From: an uncultured Salinimicrobium sp.
GTDB lineage: Bacteria > Bacteroidota > Bacteroidia > Flavobacteriales > Flavobacteriaceae
Assembly (NCBI GenBank): GCA_946887025.1
Contig: CAMPJY010000031.1
Span: forward strand, 1-20,234
Direction of reading: 5' to 3'
DNA length: 20,234 nt
Below the pieces are notes generated by a model. It ran no database searches and was not told the origin of the DNA. It saw only the letters and a list, made by a program, of their open reading frames with translations. Shown here piece by piece: positions 1 to 8,398 of this stretch (position 1 is its first letter; each line of letters opens with the position of its first letter). The position numbers and the translations under genes were made by a program.

Positions 1-2303
1 TCGTTGATGTTTTCCCCGATATCCGTACTGAATTTCAGCCGATAGCTGTTGAAGATGTCATTGACATTAAGCGCCAGCTCCAGTTTGTCCTCCAGAAAGG
101 ACTTCTTGATCCCCGCATCCACCCACCACATGGTGTCGATGAGGTAGAGGCCCGAGGCCTGCGGACTCCGGTAAACCCCGCTGAACTCCAGTTTGAAGTC
201 ATACGGCAGCCGGAGGTTGTGCTGGGTCTGGAACATGTAAAATACCTGCTCATTCACCAGCCGCATCTCATCGGCAAGCATGGAATACTCGTTGTACGAC
301 AGGATGAAGGTGTTATTGCTGTCCCAGTTCTTCAGGATCTTCAGTGGCGCTATGGCGGTGAGGCTGAAGTTCTGCGAATCGTCCACGTTGCCGGTGGTGT
401 AGATGGTGGTGGCGGTTTCCTCCACCAGGATGGGCAGCTCTGAGATCACATCCTTCAGCAGCTGGTAATTCAGGGCCAGGCTATAGGTGTTCTTATACAG
501 CTGAGTCAGCCCGAAAGCGTGGGTGAACTGTGGCCGCAGCTCCGGATTTCCCTGCACATAGGTATAAGGGTCGCGATAGGAAATAAAAGGGTTCAGGCTG
601 CCGTAATTAGGCCGCTGTATCCGCCGACTGTAGCTGTAATTGATGCCGTAGTCTTCGGAAACCTTCTGCTGTACAAAAACGCTGGGAAACAGGCTCAGGT
701 ACTCGCGTTCATTGAGCTCGCCCGTGGTCAGGGATTCGCCTGTGGAGGAAGTGTGCTCCGCCCGCAGGCCTGTCTGCAGACTGAAGGCTTCGGAAAGTTT
801 CGTGTCCAGGCTGATGTAGGCGGCGAGGATGTTCTCGTCGTACAGGAAATGATTGGTACGGCTGGGATCCAGGACGCGTTCGCCATTGTTGAAATAGAAC
901 CGCGAATCATTGTCCGACACCACCCGGCTGGCCTTGGCACCCATTTCCAGCTTGTTTCCCGAGGCGAAACCCCTGACGTAGTCCAGTTTTCCGGAGTAGA
1001 TATCGTAGCCGTTGGGGGTGTTGGTGTAAAGGAAATCCTGGCGCACCGGTTCTTCTGAAGCAAGTTCCTCGTAGTAATTGTAGAAATAGGCTTCCCCGCG
1101 ATTAGTGATCTTCACAAAATCCAGATCCGCGGAAAGGCTGCTGCCCAGGCTGTCGAGTTTGGAAACATAGTGCAGATTGGCCGAGAAGTTGGAGAAGCGG
1201 TTGGTGGAATAATTATTGGCCTCGATATACTGCAGGGGGGCATTCGGACTGCGCCCCAGGTAGGTGTCGGTAAGGAAATCCGCCTCCAGGTCGTTGGTGA
1301 CATAATAGAGCGTGGCCCCGATCCGCTGCTCGTTTTTGAACTCGTAATCCGTCCCCAGCCTTATGGAGGGCGGACCTTCCACCAGATAATTCCCTTCCGC
1401 CAGCTGATCGAAATAGGTGGTCTCCTCCCCGAAAAAGACGCGGGTGAAGCTGGCATCCCTGCCCCCCACCCGGCGGGCGTAATCCAGGTTCAGGAAGGAA
1501 TCCCAGGAATTGTTCTTGTAGTTGATCCTTCCCCCGCCCGAATAGCCGTGCTGCTTCCCGTTGTAGCGGTAGCTGGCATTCAGGCTGCCGTTGATCCCCT
1601 GCAGCGCATTCTTCTTCAGATTTATGTTCAGGATGCCCGAGGAACCTTCCGCATCGTACCTGGCAGAGGGATTGGTGATGATCTCCAGATTCTGGACACT
1701 TTCCGCCGACATGCCCTCCAGCAGGTTCCGCAGATCCCTGGCCGAGAGGTAGGTGAGCTTGTCGTTGAGCATCACGGTGACGCCCGAACGGCCGTTGAGC
1801 TGGATGTTCCCCTCCTGGTCCACATAGATGCCCGGCGCCTTGGACAGCAGGTCATAAGCCGAATTGCCCGCCGCCAGGGCCGTGCCCGACACATTCACCA
1901 CCATCCGGTCGGGTTTCTGGATGATCATGGGGCGTTGGGATTCGATCAGCACCTCCCCCAGCTGGGCCGACTCCGGCGCCAGCGCCAGGGTCCCCAGCTG
2001 CTGTTGGGGGCTGTCAGCCGTCAGCTGAACCGGGAGGCTTTTGTTGTTGTAGCCCAGGAAACTCGCCACCAGCTCGTATGCCGCCAGTTCGAGCCCGGAG
2101 AAGGAAAACTCGCCGGAGGTATTGGTGACAACTCCCGTTACCAGTTCCCCGCTCCCTTGCTTCAGAAGGGACAGGGTGGCATATTCCAGCGGCGCCCCCG
2201 AGACGGAATCCACCAGCCGGCCCCTGATACCCCCCGGATTCTGGGCACTAAGGCTGAAGCAGAGGAATAACAGGAGGCAGGGGAGGAGGATTTGGGTTTT
2301 CAT
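1..2303 (-). CDS. Outer membrane beta-barrel protein (TonB-receptor-like), C-terminus outside window
   Basis: This reading frame starts at an ATG (complement of 2301-2303) and stays open for 767 codons to the left edge, so the C-terminus is missing. It begins with a signal peptide (hydrophobic stretch to about residue 20, SLSA-Q). A carboxypeptidase-regulatory-like domain follows (about 23-108, with GRLVDSVSGAPLEYA and the FLGY motif). Next comes a plug-like region (about 125-230, with YDLLSKAPGIYVD, a LNGRSGVTVMLND segment and EIITNPSARYDAEG...GILNI), then a long beta-barrel rich in aromatic-ended strands. This architecture is that of the OMP_b-brl_3 outer membrane family, usually about 800 residues, so only a short piece should be lost. 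Substrate cannot be told; there is no SusD partner here. The gene is clearly richer in G+C than the PUL genes. It lies 76 bp downstream of the hydrolase gene on the same strand and could be co-transcribed with it. Confidence 0.9.
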   Translation of the reverse strand, partial: MKTQILLPCLLLFLCFSLSAQNPGGIRGRLVDSVSGAPLEYATLSLLKQGSGELVTGVVTNTSGEFSFSGLELAAYELVASFLGYNNKSLPVQLTADSPQQQLGTLALAPESAQLGEVLIESQRPMIIQKPDRMVVNVSGTALAAGNSAYDLLSKAPGIYVDQEGNIQLNGRSGVTVMLNDKLTYLSARDLRNLLEGMSAESVQNLEIITNPSARYDAEGSSGILNINLKKNALQGINGSLNASYRYNGKQHGYSGGGRINYKNNSWDSFLNLDYARRVGGRDASFTRVFFGEETTYFDQLAEGNYLVEGPPSIRLGTDYEFKNEQRIGATLYYVTNDLEADFLTDTYLGRSPNAPLQYIEANNYSTNRFSNFSANLHYVSKLDSLGSSLSADLDFVKITNRGEAYFYNYYEELASEEPVRQDFLYTNTPNGYDIYSGKLDYVRGFASGNKLEMGAKASRVVSDNDSRFYFNNGERVLDPSRTNHFLYDENILAAYISLDTKLSEAFSLQTGLRAEHTSSTGESLTTGELNEREYLSLFPSVFVQQKVSEDYGINYSYSRRIQRPNYGSLNPFISYRDPYTYVQGNPELRPQFTHAFGLTQLYKNTYSLALNYQLLKDVISELPILVEETATTIYTTGNVDDSQNFSLTAIAPLKILKNWDSNNTFILSYNEYSMLADEMRLVNEQVFYMFQTQHNLRLPYDFKLEFSGVYRSPQASGLYLIDTMWWVDAGIKKSFLEDKLELALNVNDIFNSYRLKFSTDIGENIN

Positions 2304-2379
2304 GATTCAATAGGTTAGCTACCCCTAAAGACGCAGGTTTGGGAGAGATGTTGCAGAAAAAGCGAAAAATATTAGATTT

Positions 2380-3192
2380 TTATTGGGGGATTAATTTGTC
2401 AATAGTGTTGGGCATTATAAAAGGTTCCTGGAAGAAATGAAGCAGCACCGAATTGAAAAGTTCGGGACGTTCATAGGAACCAAAATGGGTGGCTCCGGGC
2501 ATCACGAAGAGATTTGACCTGGGAATATTCCTGAAGATCCGGAGGCTGTGTTCCAGTTTTATGGCGTCCCGGTCGCCGGTCATGACCAGGACCGGACTTT
2601 TAATTTGCTTCAGTTCCTCCTCCTTTATATTGGGCTGGGTGGCCAGTAAGCTAAGGAGTTGTTTAGTCTTTTCATCCTGGGTAGCCGCTAAGGTCTCCTG
2701 CACCCAGCGGTGCAGTTCCTCCTGGATGGCATCGGGCCCCGGGGAAATATTGGCGCCGAAGACAGCCAGCTTTCCGACTTTATCCGGATGATGTATCGCC
2801 AGCAACAGGCCGAGGATCCCCCCGTCGCTCTGGCCCCAGATGTTGGCATTTTCAATTCCCATGGCCTCCATAAAGCCATTTACGTCTTCAGACATCTGGA
2901 GGTAGGTCAGCAGTTCCCCTTCCGCGCCCGTGGTGTTTCCATGGCCCCTCAGGTCCACCACGAAGACTTTGTAATAGTCGTCGAAAAATTCGATTTTAGC
3001 AGCATGTCCCGCACTGGAACCTCCGTTCCCATGGAGCAGGAGCAGGGGAGGCCCCTCTCCGTAGATTTCGTAATACATGCTGATCCCGTTCAGGTCAAGG
3101 TGGTTGCCTTGCTGGGGATTGTTGCCGTAAGGGGTTTGGGCTTTTAAGGAAAAACTTATAAAAAGCAGGAGGAGACAGTAGACTTTATACAT
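2380..3192 (-). CDS. Secreted alpha/beta-fold hydrolase
   Basis: A 270-residue protein with an N-terminal signal peptide (about 1-19, ending SLKAQ), so it is exported, probably to the periplasm. The core is a typical alpha/beta hydrolase: an oxyanion-loop HGNGG motif at 54-58, the VVDLRGHG strand-turn at 78-85, a nucleophile elbow WGQSDGG with Ser122, a candidate acid in TGDRD (Asp207 or Asp209), and a catalytic His236 in GATHFG. Residues 150-195 form the variable cap region. The family includes esterases, lipases, haloperoxidase-like and C-C hydrolases; the substrate cannot be inferred. It is divergent from the PUL regulator and upstream of the barrel protein gene on the same strand. No clear terminator is seen behind it. 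A role in glycan breakdown, such as ester removal, is possible but is only suggested by proximity. Confidence 0.9.
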   Translation of the reverse strand: MYKVYCLLLLFISFSLKAQTPYGNNPQQGNHLDLNGISMYYEIYGEGPPLLLLHGNGGSSAGHAAKIEFFDDYYKVFVVDLRGHGNTTGAEGELLTYLQMSEDVNGFMEAMGIENANIWGQSDGGILGLLLAIHHPDKVGKLAVFGANISPGPDAIQEELHRWVQETLAATQDEKTKQLLSLLATQPNIKEEELKQIKSPVLVMTGDRDAIKLEHSLRIFRNIPRSNLFVMPGATHFGSYERPELFNSVLLHFFQEPFIMPNTIDKLIPQ

Positions 3193-3468
3193 TCAGATGT
3201 TTTTTATAAAGACGAGAAAAAACAGCATTTGTTACTGCAGGAGGTGGTAATGGCAGCAGAATTGTTTTTAAAGCAGTGCCGCTTTATACCTCCGGAGGTG
3301 GGATATCTTAGTAGAATTGAACAGTCAAACTCCTCCAGTTCGAAAACCAGGAACGTAAATTTTCATCAAAAGTAGGGGAGGGTGGGCTCAGGGAGCAAAA
3401 AAAAAATAGCGTACTTTGCAAACTATTTCAGGTTTTTCCTGGAATGGTTATGGTTGGTAATAAGGCTT

Positions 3469-5154
3469 ATGTTTAAATCTATCTTCCCTCTCTCCTTTTT
3501 TTACTTCTGCGTTTTCCTTTTTTCGCCTTGTCAGGAGATTCTTTCCCAGGAACAGGACCTCTTGGCGGAATTAAAAAGTGCTATAGAAAAAGAGTCACTT
3601 TATGATATTCAGAAATGGCAGAAAATCTCGGGACTCAGGAGGCAGCTCAAGGCTACGCCGGAGGATAACCTGGAAAGACTGCATGAGCTGAACCGGGAAC
3701 TGCTAAATGAATATCGGGTCTTTCGCCAGGATTCCGCTTTTTTTTATGGGTTAAGGACCCGGCAGTTAGCCGAATTGCTCGGCAATGAGGAAGATATAGC
3801 TCAAGCTATTATTAATTTGGCTGACATCAGTGTTTCGGCAGGAATGTATAAGGAAGCTCTGGATTACCTTTCCCTTGTGGAGCCTGCAGAACTTCAGAAA
3901 AGTATACGCTCCTTATATTATGGTTTATTAGGTCGTTGTTATAGCGAAATGGCCGAATTCAGTAATATTCGGAAATTTTCTGTAGAATATAATCTTTTGG
4001 CCAGGGAATATCGGGAAAAGGCCCTGGCCCTTACCGAACCGGGGACATTTTTTGGGGATTTTCTCAAAGGATATATGATCTATAAGGAAGGAGGGCTTGA
4101 GCAGGCCAGGGGAATCTTTGAAGATTTAATTGACAGGGACCTAAATCTTCGGGAGCAGGCTCTTACGAATTTTGTTCTGGGGGAAATATACCTGAAGATG
4201 GGAGAGAAAGAGGAAGCCATTCCATATTTGTCACGTGCCGCAATAGCCGATATTAAGACTTCCACCAAGGAGAATCTGGCCCTGGTAAGGCTGTCGGAGC
4301 TTTTGTTTGAGATCGGAGATGCAAAGGCTGCTTCAGTTTTTATTCATAAAGCCTTTGAAGATGCCTCCTTTTATGGAGCCCAGCAAAGAAAGATAAGAGT
4401 TGGGGCCATACTTCCCCTGATAGAAGAGCAGATTATTAACACCATAGAGAAGCAGAGGAGTCGCCTTCTTACCCAGAACCTTGTAATGAGCCTTTTACTT
4501 GTTTTTGTTATTGCACTCGTTGTCGTGATCCTGTTTCAGGTTCGCAATTTAAAAAAGGCGCGACATACCATTGGCGAAGCACATGAAAACCTTAAAAGCA
4601 TTAATGGGGAATTGACCGCCGTAAATGAAAAGATCAGGTCTCAGAACGAAGAATTGAACCGGGTTAATTATCTGCTTCTGGAGGCCAATAAAATTAAAGA
4701 AGAATACATTGGGTTTTTCTTTAGTCGTGATGCCGACCTTTTTGATAAATTTCAGGAATTCAAGTCTAAACTGGAAAGCGATCTTAATTCAGGAAATCTG
4801 GATAAAGCCAGATATTTCATTGAAAATTATGACCTGAAGCGGGAAAAGGAAAAACTACTAAGGAATTTTGATGAAGCTTTTATTAAACTATTCCCCAATT
4901 TTATTGAAGAATTCAATTCCCTGCTCAAGGAGGAGGAACAGATTCAGTTGAAAAATGGTCAACTGCTAAACATGGAACTCCGCATTTTTGCCCTCATAAG
5001 ATTAGGGATTAAACACAATGATATAATTGCTCAGATTCTAGGCTATTCTGTTAACTCCATATATGCCTATAAGACCAAGATCAGGAATCGATCTGTCCTG
5101 GAAAAGAAGGATTTTGATGAAAAGCTCATGCAAAATACGACCCTGAACCTCTGA
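3469..5154 (+). CDS. Membrane-anchored TPR / DUF6377-type transcriptional regulator of the PUL
   Basis: From the ATG at 3469 the product is 561 residues and begins with a signal-peptide-like segment (about 1-25). A helical region with TPR-like repeats follows (about 30-320; e.g. YKEALDYL, EEAIPYLSRAAI). Then come one strong transmembrane helix (about 338-359, LVMSLLLVFVIALVVVILFQV), a coiled coil (about 363-412) and a C-terminal helix-turn-helix (about 511-541, with ELRIFALIRLGIKHNDIIAQ then YSVNSIYAYKTKIRN). This matches proteins with a DUF6377-type C-terminus in Bacteroidota. The predicted topology is a periplasmic TPR sensor and a cytoplasmic DNA-binding end, a one-component analogue of SusR; there is no kinase or receiver domain. 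The frame also extends upstream to a GTG at 3382, adding 29 residues, but a purine-rich stretch there abuts the GTG with no spacing and the extension would bury the signal sequence, so I prefer the ATG. Its position just upstream of susC suggests it controls this operon. Confidence 0.85.
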   Translation: MFKSIFPLSFFYFCVFLFSPCQEILSQEQDLLAELKSAIEKESLYDIQKWQKISGLRRQLKATPEDNLERLHELNRELLNEYRVFRQDSAFFYGLRTRQLAELLGNEEDIAQAIINLADISVSAGMYKEALDYLSLVEPAELQKSIRSLYYGLLGRCYSEMAEFSNIRKFSVEYNLLAREYREKALALTEPGTFFGDFLKGYMIYKEGGLEQARGIFEDLIDRDLNLREQALTNFVLGEIYLKMGEKEEAIPYLSRAAIADIKTSTKENLALVRLSELLFEIGDAKAASVFIHKAFEDASFYGAQQRKIRVGAILPLIEEQIINTIEKQRSRLLTQNLVMSLLLVFVIALVVVILFQVRNLKKARHTIGEAHENLKSINGELTAVNEKIRSQNEELNRVNYLLLEANKIKEEYIGFFFSRDADLFDKFQEFKSKLESDLNSGNLDKARYFIENYDLKREKEKLLRNFDEAFIKLFPNFIEEFNSLLKEEEQIQLKNGQLLNMELRIFALIRLGIKHNDIIAQILGYSVNSIYAYKTKIRNRSVLEKKDFDEKLMQNTTLNL

Positions 5155-5367
5155 TTCGGTCTTTAGTCCCTGTTTGTTTTCTATATGTTTTTTGAGGACT
5201 ATTACGTATTAAAAACCTAATATTCAGGCGGTTATATTTTTACTGGCCTTAATTTTTTCTATATGAATATTTAAAGGTGTCAGACCAGCTAAGAAATTTT
5301 CGAAGTTTACTTATTCCTATCCTGGTGGTACGGAAAATGTTCAAATCAGTTCATTAAAATTAAAATA
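5155..5367 (+). promoter_or_regulatory. Upstream region of susC, likely PUL operon promoter
   Basis: AT-rich, gene-free stretch between the regulator stop and the susC start, the natural place for the operon promoter and regulator sites. I see no exact TAnnTTTG -7 element; TATATTTT at 5233-5240 matches seven of eight positions but has no suitably spaced TTG upstream. An 11-bp direct repeat lies here (separate entry). No convincing intrinsic terminator for the regulator gene is visible. Confidence 0.5.
5177..5265. repeat. 11-bp direct repeat TTTTCTATATG, two copies upstream of susC
   Basis: The sequence TTTTCTATATG occurs at 5177-5187 and again at 5255-5265, in the same orientation, 78 bp apart. 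Both copies sit inside T-rich sequence, which raises the chance of coincidence. Because they lie between regulator and susC they are candidate binding sites for the regulator, but that is inference. Confidence 0.4.
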
Positions 5368-8300
5368 ATGCGGAAAAACTATTGTTACAAAAACGCTAAA
5401 ATTCTGGTGTTTTTCATCTTCTGTTGCTTCAGCCTTGCGGCCTCCGCTCAGGAGATGCTTGTAAAGGGAAAAGTACTGGATGATTCAGGGGTTCCTTTGC
5501 CGGGCGCTACAGTACTTGAAGAAGGCACAGGGAATGGAGTGGTAACCGACTTTAATGGAGACTTTGAGATTCAGGTTTCTGGGCCTTCTTCGAAACTTGC
5601 TATCAGTTATATCGGGTACATTACGAAAACGATTGATGCTTCTTCTAGTGTTGGCGAGGTCCGATTGTCGCCGGATACTGCTACCCTGGAGGAAGTAGTT
5701 CTTATCGGTTACGGACAATCGCGCCAAAAAGATTTAACCGGATCTGTGGCCGCAATCGATTTAGATGAGGTGCAGGCCCAGCCAGCCTCTAATATTGGAG
5801 ATGCCATTCAGGGGCGGGCGCCAGGAGTGCAGGTAATCACTTCCGGTCAACCCGGCACGAATCCTACTATACGTATAAGGGGGATCGGGACGATTGGAAA
5901 CAACGATCCTCTTATTGTTGTGGATGGGGTGCCTTTAAACGGGGGACTTAATCAGGTGAACATGAATGACGTGGAGTCACTGCAGATCCTGAAGGACGCA
6001 TCTTCTACTGCTATTTATGGTGCCAGGGGTGCAAATGGCGTAGTAATTATTACTACCAAAAGAGGCTCTAAGAGCAAAGGTGGTCAGCTTAATATAGAGG
6101 TCTTTTCAGCTTTACAAACTCCCACAGATATGATTGATGTGCTGAACGCACAGCAGTTTGCAACATTAAATAATGAAATGCTGGTGAACGGAGGCTTTAC
6201 TCCCAATCCGGACTTTGTAAATCCTGCGGCCCTGGGTCTCGGAACTGACTGGCTTGATGAATTCTTTACTGAAGGAAAGCAGAATAGCCTGAGTTTATCA
6301 TTCAGCAATGCCGGCGAAAAGACTAATCTCTATACCTCATTAAATGTTTTTGATCAGGATGGGGTGATTATCAACACCAATTATACCCGCTATATTGCCC
6401 AGTTCAACAGCGATACTGAAATCTCTGATAATCTGAGGTTCGGGAACAGCCTGAAGCTGAATTACGACCTTAAGGATAATGGGGAAACCAATATCGGCAA
6501 TGCCATTTTATCCCTTCCCACACAACCGATATTCAGGGAGAACGGAAATTATTCCGGTCCTATTGGACAGCCTATTTACTCGGGAGACATTGAGAATCCT
6601 ATTGGGAAGGCAAATATTGTTAATAACACTACAGAAGGTTTTAACGTCCAGGGTTCCCTCTTTGCTGAGGTGGACCTTTTAGACAACCTTACCTTTAAAA
6701 CCTTCGGAGGAGCCGAGGCTAATTTCTGGTACGGCAGAACCTGGAGTCCCGCCTACAACTGGGATTCGGATATATCCCCAAATGCTTACCTTTTTGAATC
6801 TTCTAACCGTAGTATAACGCTGCTCTGGGACAATACCCTTACCTATAAAAAAGAATTTGAAGATTTCAGTAGTATCACAGGAGTAGTGGGTACAAGTGCT
6901 CAGGAAAATGAATTTAAGTTCATGAGTGGTTCCATTCAGAACTTCCCCAGTGAGCAAACCCAGCAGCTAAACAACGGAATTGATCAGACTGTTTTAAACG
7001 GCACAGGATCAGAATGGGCGCTGTTTTCTTATTTCGCAAGGATCCAGGCAGATTATCAGGACAGGTATTACCTGACTGCCACGGTACGAAGAGATGGATC
7101 CTCCAGGTTTGGTGAAGGCAATAAATTCGGGACTTTCCCCTCAGCTTCAGCTGCCTGGCGAATATCAGAAGAAGAATTTTTCGGGGAATCAGAAACCATT
7201 AATGACCTGAAGCTGAGACTGGGTTATGGGATCACCGGGAATCAGGAGATCGGGAATTATTCTTTCTCTTCTGCCTACAATACAAATTTGTATAATTTCA
7301 ACGGAAACTTTGTGACTGCTGCAGTACCTACGGTATTACCAAACCGGAACGTGAAATGGGAATCCCAGAAGCAGTACAACATCGGGATAGATGCCAGCCT
7401 GTTCAACCGTGCGGTTGACCTGACGGTCGACCTGTATCGAAAGGATACTGAAGACATGCTTGTACCCCAATCTGTTCCTGTTACCTCAGGATACTCCGAT
7501 ATTTACGTGCCCTTCATCAACGCTGGAAATATCAGGAATCAGGGGATAGAGGCCATAGTAACTACCTACAACTTTAACAGGGAAAAATTCAGATGGACTA
7601 CAGATTTCGTTTTTTCTTATAATGAGAATGAAGTAGTGGATATCAATTCTGATACCCCCCTGACCACCGGAAGCATTGGGTTGAACTACAACCTTCAGAG
7701 GATACAGCCGGGATATCCGGTGAATGTTTTCTACGGATATGTGACCAAGGGGATCTTTCAGACCCAGGCGGAGGTGGACAATGCTGCCGTACAATCCCCG
7801 GGGCTTGATCCGGCTACCAGCACGGCGGCTGGAGATATAAGATTCGCAGATCTGAATAATGACGGGGTGATCAACGACGGCGACCGGACTTTTATCGGGA
7901 ATCCGAATCCAGACTTTACCTACTCGCTGAACAACACCTTTAGCTTTGGGAATTTTGACCTGAGTATTTTCCTTCAGGGGGTTTACGGAAATGATATTTT
8001 TAATGCAACCAGACTCAATACCGAAAACATGTCAGTTACCACCAATCAGTCGGTAGCAGTATTGGACAGGTGGAGAGGGCCAGGTACCAGCAATACGATG
8101 CCAAGAGCCATTTTTGGAGATCCAAACAGCAACACAAGACCTTCTGATCGTTACATTGAAGATGGGTCTTACCTAAGGCTCAAAAACGTGAATTTATCCT
8201 ATAATATCCCCGTAGACAGTTTTTCTGAAAAGATCTTCAAATCTGCCAAAGTATATTTTTCAGGACAAAATATGTTTACCATAACGGACTATTCAGGGAT

Positions 8301-8388
8301 AGATCCTGAAGTCGGAGTAAATGGTATCGATTTTAACACCTTTCCCCTAACCAGAACCTTTATTCTTGGAATAAACCTGGGGTTTTAA
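5368..8388 (+). CDS. susC: SusC-family TonB-dependent transporter (RagA/SusC)
   Basis: 1006 residues, normal SusC length. The signal peptide ends near residue 27 (AASA-Q). A carboxypeptidase-regulatory-like domain (about 31-100; GKVLDDSGVPLPGATV, then DFNGDF and YIGY) leads to the TonB-box region LEEVVLIGYG (107-116). The plug domain (about 118-232) carries the SusC signatures DLTGSVAAI, GRAPGVQV, IRIRGIGTIGNNDPLIVVDGVPL and ILKDASSTAIYGARGANGVVIITTK. The rest is a 22-strand-type barrel ending in RTFILGINLGF with a terminal Phe. It would pump oligosaccharides through the outer membrane using TonB energy, capped by the SusD encoded 10 bp downstream. The gene symbol denotes the family, not proven starch specificity; the neighbouring GH66, GH31 and GH97 genes point to alpha-glucans, most likely dextran-type. 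Confidence 0.97.
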   Translation: MRKNYCYKNAKILVFFIFCCFSLAASAQEMLVKGKVLDDSGVPLPGATVLEEGTGNGVVTDFNGDFEIQVSGPSSKLAISYIGYITKTIDASSSVGEVRLSPDTATLEEVVLIGYGQSRQKDLTGSVAAIDLDEVQAQPASNIGDAIQGRAPGVQVITSGQPGTNPTIRIRGIGTIGNNDPLIVVDGVPLNGGLNQVNMNDVESLQILKDASSTAIYGARGANGVVIITTKRGSKSKGGQLNIEVFSALQTPTDMIDVLNAQQFATLNNEMLVNGGFTPNPDFVNPAALGLGTDWLDEFFTEGKQNSLSLSFSNAGEKTNLYTSLNVFDQDGVIINTNYTRYIAQFNSDTEISDNLRFGNSLKLNYDLKDNGETNIGNAILSLPTQPIFRENGNYSGPIGQPIYSGDIENPIGKANIVNNTTEGFNVQGSLFAEVDLLDNLTFKTFGGAEANFWYGRTWSPAYNWDSDISPNAYLFESSNRSITLLWDNTLTYKKEFEDFSSITGVVGTSAQENEFKFMSGSIQNFPSEQTQQLNNGIDQTVLNGTGSEWALFSYFARIQADYQDRYYLTATVRRDGSSRFGEGNKFGTFPSASAAWRISEEEFFGESETINDLKLRLGYGITGNQEIGNYSFSSAYNTNLYNFNGNFVTAAVPTVLPNRNVKWESQKQYNIGIDASLFNRAVDLTVDLYRKDTEDMLVPQSVPVTSGYSDIYVPFINAGNIRNQGIEAIVTTYNFNREKFRWTTDFVFSYNENEVVDINSDTPLTTGSIGLNYNLQRIQPGYPVNVFYGYVTKGIFQTQAEVDNAAVQSPGLDPATSTAAGDIRFADLNNDGVINDGDRTFIGNPNPDFTYSLNNTFSFGNFDLSIFLQGVYGNDIFNATRLNTENMSVTTNQSVAVLDRWRGPGTSNTMPRAIFGDPNSNTRPSDRYIEDGSYLRLKNVNLSYNIPVDSFSEKIFKSAKVYFSGQNMFTITDYSGIDPEVGVNGIDFNTFPLTRTFILGINLGF

Positions 8389-8398
8389 AGAAAAGACT

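Noticed and set aside
1170..2270. Long plus-strand open frame opposite the barrel protein gene
   Set aside because: It is the antisense of a GC-rich gene with convincing signal peptide, plug and barrel motifs; its own translation shows no domain, signal or sensible composition.
3382..3468. Upstream extension of the regulator to a GTG start
   Set aside because: The extension would put 29 charged and aromatic residues ahead of a good signal sequence, and the purine-rich stretch touches the GTG without spacing. It cannot be fully excluded.
5164..5201. TAGTCC/GGACTA inverted repeat as terminator of the regulator gene
   Set aside because: Six-pair stem with a 26-base loop and no T-run after it.
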